Of a stretch of 6,189 nt of DNA, positions 1-4,974 are shown piece after piece. The position numbers and the translations under genes are program-made. This DNA comes from Firm-04 sp045628085 (lineage in GTDB: Bacteria; Bacillota; Clostridia; Oscillospirales; Ruminococcaceae), in the NCBI GenBank assembly GCA_045628085.1, contig JAZQOZ010000078.1:1-6189 (forward strand), given 5' to 3'. Position 1 is the first letter of the stretch, and every line of letters begins with the position of its first letter. The notes below the pieces were generated by a model, which was given only the letters and a program-made list of their open reading frames with translations, had not been told where the DNA came from and searched no databases.

Positions 1-668
1 AGCAGCTCACCTTCCTGAACGTCAATGATCTCATGTTTCGGGAATTTGTACGGCAGATGACTGAATGCTGCGTTCATGATTTCTTTCGTCGAGGAGTAAA
101 CAAACAATCCAAGTGACGGGAAGTGAATCAGGTAAAGCGGACTGTCACCTTTAATGAAGTAAAGATTATTTTGCCTGTCCAGCAAAGTGAACGTAAAGTA
201 GCCTCGCACCTGTTCCGCAGCATACCGAAGCGAATCAAATGACAGTTCATTCTTTGACTCGATCAGCTGTACGGCGATATAGCTGTCTGTTTCGATCTGC
301 GTATCAGGCAGGAGCAGCTGTTTCCGGAGCGTATCATCATTGTAAAGCACACCATTATGCGCCAGCGCGAAACTCGTTCCGGCATGACCCCGGAACGGAT
401 GGTTGTTATAGTTGAACTTCTGGTTGCCCTGAGTTGTCAATCGGGTATGTCCCATAACAGCGGACGTTCCCTGTGGAATCCGAAAGCGAATCTTATGCGC
501 AGGCTTCGGACGCTTGTAAATCGACAGCATAGTACTATTATTATAGGCAATGCCTGCGGCGTGATGTCCGCGGACTTCTGAAGCATTTGCAAGCGCCTGT
601 GTCATTCTCTGTAAAAGCCACCACGGCACACGCTTACCGTAATTGAGAAATCCAAACAAAGCACACAT
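1..668 (-). CDS. Class II (Ntn-type) glutamine amidotransferase, C-terminus outside window
   Basis: The frame is open from ATG at 668 to the left edge, giving 222 residues with no stop. Cys follows the initiator Met directly (MCALFGF). This is the N-terminal nucleophile of class II amidotransferases, which hydrolyse glutamine and pass ammonia to a partner. Other family landmarks are RGHHAAGIA (about residues 33-41), GHTRLTTQG with the glutamine-binding Arg (73-81), HNG (104-106) and ETD (126-128), matching GlmS/PurF-type sites. It is not GlmS or PurF by its own layout; it resembles the small stand-alone amidotransferases found beside GS-like amidoligases (known context; partner not visible here). 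The start is supported by AGGAGGGAGGG just upstream, inside the end of the preceding small gene, whose TGA lies one base before this ATG, so translation is probably coupled. Family assignment is secure; the substrate is unknown. Confidence 0.9.
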   Translation of the reverse strand, partial: MCALFGFLNYGKRVPWWLLQRMTQALANASEVRGHHAAGIAYNNSTMLSIYKRPKPAHKIRFRIPQGTSAVMGHTRLTTQGNQKFNYNNHPFRGHAGTSFALAHNGVLYNDDTLRKQLLLPDTQIETDSYIAVQLIESKNELSFDSLRYAAEQVRGYFTFTLLDRQNNLYFIKGDSPLYLIHFPSLGLFVYSSTKEIMNAAFSHLPYKFPKHEIIDVQEGEL

Positions 669-669
669 T

Positions 670-834
670 TCAGTCCCTCCCTCCTGAACCGCCGTCTCTG
701 TCGATCAGTGATACAATCGCACTGATCAGAACGATCGCGGCAGTTGCAACCTCGATCCACTCGCGGGGTTTGCTGCTGGGCAAATTCTCGCGCTGCGGAT
801 CGACCAAGATGCTTTGATTTTGATAATCTTCCAT
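670..834 (-). CDS. Small single-pass membrane protein, 54 residues, unrecognised
   Basis: This is an open frame of 54 codons from ATG at 834 to TGA at 670-672. It starts after GGAGGAGG at a spacing of about 5-7 bases. The N-terminal half is polar (MEDYQNQSILVDPQ...). A hydrophobic stretch at about residues 26-44 (WIEVATAAIVLISAIVSLI) is long enough for one transmembrane helix, and a charged Gly-rich tail ends in GGRD. Its start overlaps the stop of a short upstream frame (TGATG), and its stop sits one base before the amidotransferase start, the spacing expected for real co-translated genes. The role is unknown; it may anchor or regulate the amidotransferase system at the membrane (inference). 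The competing frame here, the tail of the upstream Cys-rich reading frame, is Arg-rich with no family features, so I prefer this one. Confidence 0.65.
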   Translation of the reverse strand: MEDYQNQSILVDPQRENLPSSKPREWIEVATAAIVLISAIVSLIDRDGGSGGRD

Positions 835-1027
835 CACAAATCCTCCTCCGTTTCCACCTCATCGTTGATATAAAGCTGCCGTTCTTTGAGATACTGGAGC
901 AATGCGAACACTCCACAGTATGCTCCTCGGCACAGTTATCACAAAGCAGTTCATCGTCAATCATAATCTGCTCATCGTCGCGCAGCACACAGCCGCACAT
1001 TGAGCAGATTCTTTCTTCCTCTTTCAT
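834..1027 (-). pseudogene. Small Cys-rich zinc-ribbon protein, probably frameshifted
   Basis: From ATG at 1027, with GGAGG at 1034-1038, the first 43 or so residues carry three CxxC pairs: CSMC (residues 8-11), CDNC (29-32) and CSHC (40-43). They also carry acidic connecting sequence. This suits a zinc ribbon like the N-terminal ones of amidoligase-family proteins. After CSHC the frame turns into Arg-rich, unlikely sequence that runs to 602, across the whole next small gene and into the amidotransferase. In the -1 frame the region after CSHC reads plausibly as QYLKERQLYINDEVETEEDL. It stops at TGA 834-836, overlapping the next ATG as TGATG. The simplest reading is a protein of about 65 residues broken by loss of one base near 890-905. 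I saw no slippery heptamer, so programmed shifting is unlikely. If the frame is intact as it stands, the product would be 141 residues (602-1027). Confidence 0.55.
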
Positions 1028-1052
1028 AGTAAACCTCCATAAAAACAGAATT

Positions 1053-1071
1053 GCCCCGCCAGTGGCGGGGC
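1053..1071 (-). terminator. GC-rich hairpin after DUF960 gene
   Basis: GCCCCGCC-AGT-GGCGGGGC is a perfect 8-bp stem with a 3-base loop, starting one base after the DUF960 stop codon. On the minus strand it is followed by AATTCTGTTTTT, so it can act as an intrinsic terminator or attenuator. The ribosome binding site of the next gene follows directly, so partial read-through or mRNA processing is likely. Confidence 0.65.
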
Positions 1072-1072
1072 A

Positions 1073-1357
1073 TCAGTATTCGCTGGCAAGCAGCATTGTT
1101 GAGTAGGTATCGCTGTCAATGACGTAGATTTTCGTAGAAATCGGTTCATCAGACGGAATCAGAAACCGCATATGGTATTCCGATTCTTCCGATAAGTGAA
1201 TGATCTGCTGCATTCCGGCGCATGGCTGCAACTCGAATACTTGCAGATAGTCGCGTTCCGCCGGCAACAGGTCAATGCAGTTCCATAAGAACGTCTGGAT
1301 GCTCAGTGGAATGGATGCATTTACGCCGGCGGTCAGGTAGCGTGGATTGCTGAACAT
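1073..1357 (-). CDS. DUF960 family protein
   Basis: The 94-residue protein has the full length and typical ends of DUF960, a small family of unknown function common in Firmicutes, phages and mobile elements. Recognisable parts are the N-terminal RYLTAGV (residues 6-12), the core LWNCIDLLP (24-32), DYLQVFEL (36-43), the IIHLSEESEY segment and the C-terminal KIYVIDSDTYSTMLLASEY (76-94). The start ATG at 1357 is preceded by GGGAGG at 1368-1373. It is the first gene of the minus-strand run and is followed at once by a hairpin. No catalytic residues are evident and no function is established. Family assignment comes from remembered sequence pattern and I hold it with high confidence. Confidence 0.88.
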   Translation of the reverse strand: MFSNPRYLTAGVNASIPLSIQTFLWNCIDLLPAERDYLQVFELQPCAGMQQIIHLSEESEYHMRFLIPSDEPISTKIYVIDSDTYSTMLLASEY

Positions 1358-1383
1358 GAAGAAAGCCTCCCTTCACATAGATT

Positions 1384-1405
1384 GGATGCGGATGCCGCCG
1401 CATTC
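1384..1405. repeat. Inverted repeat in leader of minus-strand operon
   Basis: ATGCGG (1386-1391) and CCGCAT (1398-1403) form a stem around a 6-base loop, extended outward by a G-T and a G-C pair. It overlaps a tandem GGATGC repeat (1384-1395). It would lie in the 5' leader of the DUF960 transcript. Its function is unknown. Confidence 0.4.
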
Positions 1406-1430
1406 ATATAAATAATATATATATAGAAAT

Positions 1431-1466
1431 TTAAAAAAATAGAAAAATGCCGGCATATGGCCGGCA
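1431..1466 (-). terminator. Intrinsic terminator for leftward transcription
   Basis: TGCCGGC (1448-1454) pairs with GCCGGCA (1460-1466) around the loop ATATG. On the minus strand it is followed by TTTTTCTATTTTTTTAA (1447-1431), a long U tract. It would stop leftward transcripts coming from the mobilization region before they enter the DUF960 operon. No minus-strand gene lies upstream in the window, so its job may be insulation. The DUF960 operon promoter would then lie between here and 1374, in the AT-rich run at 1404-1430, where I see no good -35 box. Confidence 0.65.
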
Positions 1467-1470
1467 ACAA

Positions 1471-1556
1471 TTTGTATTACTATATTATAACCTCACCTGT
1501 TTTCGTCATTTTTGTAATACAAAATGCTACGAACGAAGTGAGTACCTGTAATTATT
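1471..1556. other. Candidate origin of transfer (oriT)
   Basis: Just upstream of mobC, a perfect 10-bp inverted repeat, TTTGTATTAC (1471-1480) and GTAATACAAA (1514-1523), brackets 33 bases. It is followed closely by GCTACGAACGAAGTGAGTA (1526-1544). An inverted repeat followed by a short nick region, next to the MobC and relaxase genes, is the usual layout of oriT in mobilizable elements. The nick position cannot be read from the sequence, and the assignment rests on location and layout only. Confidence 0.45.
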
Positions 1557-1580
1557 TATATAATATATTAATATTATATA
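1557..1580 (+). promoter_or_regulatory. AT-rich palindrome with -10-like box upstream of mobC
   Basis: TATATAATAT (1557-1566) and ATATTATATA (1571-1580) form a perfect 10-bp inverted repeat around ATTA. It contains a TATAAT (1559-1564) that could be the -10 box for mobC; no good -35 is present. The MobC-like protein is of ribbon-helix-helix type, so the palindrome could be its operator (inference). A very similar sequence follows the -10 box of the GTPase promoter at 2500-2518. Confidence 0.45.
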
Positions 1581-1602
1581 CTGGAAGTGAAAGGAGTTTC
1601 TT

Positions 1603-1878
1603 ATGAAATCTGAAGAGGAAAAGAAAACAAGGCATCTGCGAACCAGAATGACACAAAATCAGTACAAACAAGTAAAAGAAAAAGCTGATGAACAAAATAT
1701 GACTGTTAGTGCCTATGTGGTTGAAGCAGCGGTACATGGTGATAATCACATAACGCCGTCGATGATCATGCAGCTGCAAACTGATTTTAACGAAGCAGCA
1801 AATGCACTGGAACCAGTGAATCCTGAACTTGCAATGAGAATTCGCAGAAAGGGGGATGCACTGTGGCAGTTATTGTGA
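1603..1878 (+). CDS. MobC-like relaxosome accessory protein (ribbon-helix-helix)
   Basis: The 91-residue protein starts with ATG at 1603 behind AAGGAG (1591-1596). After a charged N-terminus comes a short beta-strand-like segment, TRHLRTRMT (about residues 9-17). Next is QYKQVKEKADEQNMTVSAYV, the pattern of a ribbon-helix-helix DNA-binding domain as in MobC and similar plasmid mobilization proteins. Such proteins bind oriT and help the relaxase nick DNA. The C-terminal half is helical, with MIMQLQTDFNEAANAL typical of MobC-family tails. The gene overlaps the relaxase start by 16 bases, so the two are made together. The AT-rich palindrome just upstream is a plausible binding site. A role as a repressor of its own operon is possible. 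Confidence 0.78.
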   Translation: MKSEEEKKTRHLRTRMTQNQYKQVKEKADEQNMTVSAYVVEAAVHGDNHITPSMIMQLQTDFNEAANALEPVNPELAMRIRRKGDALWQLL

Positions 1879-2339
1879 AAGTCATCCGGCATACGAATCC
1901 CGGACTCCCGTATCTGTGGAATCTCTGCAACTATGGACGGGATCATGAGATCGCTCGCGGAGGTTATGGACTGAATCCCTATGTTCAGGATGCTGCTTAT
2001 TCGCAGATGGTTGCTCTGAGGAGATATTACAATCAGCTCAGTACAAATCCGGCTGCTCACATTGTAGTTTCCTTTGATGAATGGACGGATAATGCGGCGT
2101 TTGCCGTCAATAATGCGCCTGCGATTGCGGCGTACTTCAAAAACAGCTACCAGTTGATCTGGTCTGTGCATCCGGCTGATGTGGATTCCTCGCATTACCA
2201 TGTGCATATTATGCTGAATTCTGTGAATGTGAAGAACGGCAGTCTGTTCCACAACGGACCAGCTGAAATGCACGCATTTGCTGCCCATGTGATGCAGTTC
2301 ACCGGCCAGCTATATAAGCTCGTATTTGAGCAGAGGTAA
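1863..2339 (+). CDS. Short MobP/VirD2-type relaxase (mobilization nuclease domain)
   Basis: This 158-residue protein starts with GTG at 1863, inside the end of mobC and preceded by AAGGGGG (1849-1855). It carries the core landmarks of relaxases that nick oriT and stay bound through a Tyr. Tyr24 in LCNYGRDHE sits where the catalytic Tyr is expected. AHIVVSF (residues 65-71) matches the conserved H-I-x-x-S-F strand. HYHVHIMLN (111-119) gives the metal-binding HxHxH...N motif. MobP relaxases are usually 300 or more residues; this one ends right after the nuclease core and is followed by a terminator, with no continuation seen. It may be a compact relaxase, possibly needing host or partner conjugation functions, or a truncated one. 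Family call is firm; activity is not certain. Confidence 0.8.
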   Translation: MAVIVKVIRHTNPGLPYLWNLCNYGRDHEIARGGYGLNPYVQDAAYSQMVALRRYYNQLSTNPAAHIVVSFDEWTDNAAFAVNNAPAIAAYFKNSYQLIWSVHPADVDSSHYHVHIMLNSVNVKNGSLFHNGPAEMHAFAAHVMQFTGQLYKLVFEQR

Positions 2340-2377
2340 AACTGGAATCTAGATAAATTGTGACCTATAAAATGATG

Positions 2378-2409
2378 AATGCCCGGCGTTTGCCGGGCAT
2401 TTGTTTTGT
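2378..2409 (+). terminator. Intrinsic terminator after the relaxase
   Basis: AATGCCCGGC (2378-2387) pairs with GCCGGGCATT (2392-2401) around GTTT, a perfect 10-bp stem, followed by TTGTTTTGT. It ends the mobC-relaxase transcript and separates it from the GTPase promoter downstream. Confidence 0.88.
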
Positions 2410-2476
2410 CCGCAATCAACTGCGTCCGTTTGGGATGCATATTTCCGCAAAATGATTCATGCTCCTATATTCCACC

Positions 2477-2505
2477 TTGACATATTTTTGATAAAGTGGT
2501 ATAAT
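2477..2505 (+). promoter_or_regulatory. Perfect consensus sigma-A promoter
   Basis: TTGACA (2477-2482), 17 bases, TATAAT (2500-2505): both boxes and the spacer match the housekeeping consensus exactly. Transcription should begin near 2512, about 54 bases ahead of the likely GTPase start at 2566. The sequence just after the -10 box (ATATATTAATATT) resembles the mobC upstream palindrome. Confidence 0.88.
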
Positions 2506-2565
2506 ATATATTAATATTTTATGGCGAAATTATATAAATTATTGTCAAACAGGAGTGTGGTAGTA

Positions 2566-3306
2566 ATGATGAAAATAATGATGATATGCAATCCCTATGA
2601 AAAAACGATTGCCTATCTATGGTTTGAGGAGTCTCAGGGAAAATATATAGATTTATCTGAAATGCCGGAGTCGTTCTCTGAGCTGACCAATGCCAAGTAC
2701 TCGAAAGATGTTACCTTACAGAGCCGGGCTGATGAAATCGTAAAGGCGATTGACAAACTTGATTCAAGCGATCTCGGCATTGAAGTGCATTTTATCGGTA
2801 CGCAGGATGATTTTGATGACCTGAAGCGTGTTGTTGAGCTGTTTTATGAAAACAAGAACATTATTTGCATAAAAGAGCCGCCATTCTTTTGGGATGCAGA
2901 GTATGCACTTTCACATATAAAGACCAAATTCTCAAATGTTGAGTCAATCCTGACTGAATACAAGGAAGACGCGATCGTTGAATTGCTGGATAGCTATGAG
3001 AAAACAATCAAACCGGATCTTGCTATTTGTATTATGGGACTATACAGTTCCGGAAAATCCGCATTTATCAACAGCCTCGTCGGTGCCGAACTGCTACCGA
3101 GCGCATCTGATCCGACTACTGCGAAGGTTTGCAAGATTCAATGCAGAGATACTCACACCGTCACCATTACAGTCAATGGCAACATCTATACTGTTTGCTT
3201 CGATTCAGACGATCCGACAATCACCGGCGATGATGAAGCTGTCAAAACTTTGATATCCGGCCATATTCATGAGGGTGATGATAAGATTGCTAGAATGTAT
3301 CATTAA
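2566..3306 (+). CDS. Dynamin GTPase fragment A: N-terminal region with P-loop
   Basis: This is the only part of the GTPase gene with its own promoter and ribosome binding site, so a truncated 246-residue product is likely made. It carries a family-typical N-terminal region (MMKIMMICNPYEK), an alpha/beta region to about residue 135, the P-loop GLYSSGKS (residues 158-165) and the switch-I-like SDPTTAK. It then runs out at RMYH, where TAA follows through a one-base frame shift. G3, G4 and the whole stalk are missing, so the product should not hydrolyse GTP. An upstream in-frame ATG at 2521 has no ribosome binding site and lies only about 9 bases from the expected transcript start, so I prefer 2566. 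Confidence 0.7.
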   Translation: MMKIMMICNPYEKTIAYLWFEESQGKYIDLSEMPESFSELTNAKYSKDVTLQSRADEIVKAIDKLDSSDLGIEVHFIGTQDDFDDLKRVVELFYENKNIICIKEPPFFWDAEYALSHIKTKFSNVESILTEYKEDAIVELLDSYEKTIKPDLAICIMGLYSSGKSAFINSLVGAELLPSASDPTTAKVCKIQCRDTHTVTITVNGNIYTVCFDSDDPTITGDDEAVKTLISGHIHEGDDKIARMYH

Positions 3307-3496
3307 GGAGCATTTTGAAGTTTTGAAAGAAGCACTTTCTGTGCAGATGAATGCTTTGCCGATTATCCTGACAACTCCGGATACGATGGATAATACTGAT
3401 AACGATGCACTCCTGACTTTGATCCATACGCACGAGAGCAAGCTGGATACCACAAACGGTTTGATTATCGTAAACAAAGCTGAATCTGAAATTTCT
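3305..3496 (+). pseudogene. Dynamin GTPase segment C (G4 region), displaced upstream
   Basis: The segment is 64 codons in a frame shifted by one base from segment A. It begins KEHFEVLKEAL, includes ALPIILTTPDTMDNTDND, and ends with LIIVNKAESEIS, the G4 strand and NKxD-type motif. In related GTPases this stretch follows the DTPGSNSASN loop, which here lies 3' of it. The usual Asp of NKxD is Glu (NKAE). An ATG-initiated frame at 3269-3532 covers it, but that frame has no ribosome binding site and its ends are nonsense sequence from neighbouring segments. Confidence 0.75.
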
Positions 3497-3497
3497 G

Positions 3498-3638
3498 AAT
3501 GCAAGCCACCCGTTTGGAGAAGTGTATTCTGACGGTGAACTCATCTCTATTACTGTCCCCTATACAAACACAATGCTGCCTACTGACAAATTCGACTTCG
3601 TGATCTATGATACTCCGGGTTCGAATTCTGCCAGCAAC
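3498..3638 (+). pseudogene. Dynamin GTPase segment B (G3 region), displaced downstream
   Basis: The segment is 47 codons in the third frame, with no start codon of its own. It includes HPFGEVYSDGELISITVPY, then TDKFDFVIYDTPGSNSASN with the G3 DxxG motif, and then TGA. In the family it comes directly before segment C and after segment A. It is bracketed by a 3-base direct repeat TGA (3496-3498 and 3639-3641). Confidence 0.75.
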
Positions 3639-3639
3639 T

Positions 3640-4962
3640 GACAAAGGTCCGCGTTCTCTTTCTGAAAAACGTGATAAAATTGACGGCTTGAAGCTGACGA
3701 AATGGAAATCCACCCGTATTTTCTTTGTTTCTTCAATTCTCGGTCTTGCAAGCAAAAAGAATGATCCGCATAGCGAAGATAGCTGGTTTGATCTCGATAC
3801 CTTTGAAATATACGAAAAGAACAGCAGTCTCTATGAAAGTGGAGAACGGAAGCTGTATACCTATAATATTATAGATCGCAGCAGACAATATGACTATGAT
3901 ATTACGGCGCAGGACGGCGTCAATGCGCTGCTGATGTATAACAGCGGACTTGCCAGCATTGAATTGGAACTCGCAAATTATGCACAACGATATGCGCAGT
4001 ATGTTAAGTGCCATGAAGCGATTAAATATCTGACCGAAGCGTCAGAGTTGTGTAAGGAAAATGTCCGTACAATCGAAGATCAGCAGAAAGCGGAGCTCGA
4101 CTCTGCAACTGCCCGATTTGACGAGAAAAAGCATCAGATTGTTGATGCAATGGAAGAGCAAAAAGCAGCAGTTGTCAAAAAAGCAAATGAACTGTTCCGG
4201 CTGGAAATTACAAAGGTCTTTGAAGAATTCAAAGCAAGACACCGTATCGTGACCGCATTCCTAAACAAAGGAAACAGTTTTATCTATACTGATTTCCAGG
4301 CTAAATGGAACGAACTGAAACAAACAGCTCTTGAATCCGGATCTGACGAAAAGAACGCACTTCAGCAGATGCAGGCTTATGTCACAGAACAGTTCAATCA
4401 ACTATTGAATGCTGTATCAACCGAAACCAACTGTGAGATTGATGCGTTCTGGGAAGCACGAACCGCTGCATACAAGCGCATTCTCAGTACAATTATCATG
4501 GATAATCCCAAACTGAATGAGGAACAGAAGGGTATTCTGGATGCAATCGTACTGAATATGGAAAATATGACCAAGGAGCGCGTTGAATTCGATCTCCGTG
4601 AACATAAGGGAATCAAAATGGGAATCATTCCTTTTGTTCCGCTTGGCAAGGAAAGCTATAACAATTCCGGCTGCTGCCGCAATTTCCTTTCTGAATTTGA
4701 TAAACTTGTAAAAGAACGCATCGAGATCGTTCGTGATCAGAACGGACAGATGTTTGAAGCATGGTGTGTTCAGATTATCAATGCGATTTCTGATAAAATC
4801 AGTACCTTTAATGAAGAGATGCATGAGGCAGAACTCGCTATTGCTGAATTGCAAAAAGAAATCGACCGGAAGAATCAACATATCGACCTTTTGCAGCAGA
4901 CGATCGACTATATCGATAATGTTCTCTGTATGCAAAGACCGGAAGCCGCTGACGAAGAATAA
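3640..4962 (+). pseudogene. Dynamin GTPase segment D: end of GTPase domain and helical stalk
   Basis: This is 440 residues in the same frame as segment A. It starts DKGPRSLSEKR, passes FFVSSILGLASK (3721 on; the strand after G4, near the G5 position) and YNSGLASIELELANYAQRY. It then becomes mostly helical. Heptad-like coiled coil is clear at about 4030-4215 and again at about 4815-4925, as in dynamin stalk or bundle regions. No transmembrane helix is visible; GIIPFVPLG (about 4618-4644) is the only hydrophobic patch and might touch membrane (inference). An ATG at 3607 would add eleven unrelated residues and has no ribosome binding site, so this part is probably not translated alone unless by an internal start. 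Confidence 0.75.
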
Positions 4963-4974
4963 CGGAGGAATACT

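Larger units (their letters stand above)
2566..4962 (+). pseudogene. Dynamin-family GTPase, internally scrambled (segments A-C-B-D)
   Basis: Four stretches of one dynamin-like GTPase lie here in the wrong order. A (2566-3303) holds the N-terminal region, G1 GLYSSGKS (3037-3060) and a G2-like SDPTTAK. C (3305-3496) holds G4 NKAE (3473-3484). B (3498-3638) holds G3 DTPG in DTPGSNSASN (3609-3620). D (3640-4962) holds FFVSSILGLA and the helical stalk. The expected order is A-B-C-D. Rejoined, the links read naturally, for example SASN-KEHFEVLKEAL and NKAESEIS-DKGPRS, giving about 797 residues. As it lies, the reading frame shifts by one base at each join and meets TAA (3304-3306) and TGA (3639-3641). 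The start at 2566 follows AGGAG (2551-2555) and gives MMKIMMICNPYEK, typical for the family. Dynamin-like GTPases use GTP-driven assembly to remodel membranes; some act in phage defence. An assembly artefact is possible. The next gene follows 12 bases later. Confidence 0.82.

Noticed and set aside
357..581. 74-residue plus-strand frame opposite the amidotransferase
   Set aside because: It is a shadow of the well-supported minus-strand gene, with no ribosome binding site or family features.
602..1027. Full 141-residue reading of the minus-strand Cys-rich frame
   Set aside because: After about residue 45 it becomes Arg-rich, overlaps a better small gene completely and intrudes into the amidotransferase; only the zinc-ribbon part is credible.
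1746..2288. 180-residue minus-strand frame opposite mobC and the relaxase
   Set aside because: It is antisense to two recognisable genes and has no family pattern of its own.
2521..2565. Start of the GTPase at the ATG at 2521
   Set aside because: It has no ribosome binding site and lies within about 9 bases of the expected transcript start. The ATG at 2566 has AGGAG upstream and matches the family N-terminus.
3607..3639. Independent gene start at ATG 3607
   Set aside because: There is no ribosome binding site, and the first eleven residues are segment B read out of frame.
3300..3645. Programmed frameshifting to read through the joins
   Set aside because: No slippery heptamer is seen at any join, and reading through would still give the wrong domain order.
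4417..4935. 172-residue minus-strand frame opposite GTPase segment D
   Set aside because: It is antisense to the coiled-coil region; its hydrophobic Leu/Phe content is what a reversed helical coding region gives.
2566..4962. Naturally circularly permuted GTPase
   Set aside because: Permuted GTPases run G4-G5-G1-G2-G3 in one frame. Here G1 is first, only G3 and G4 are exchanged, and stops interrupt the joins.
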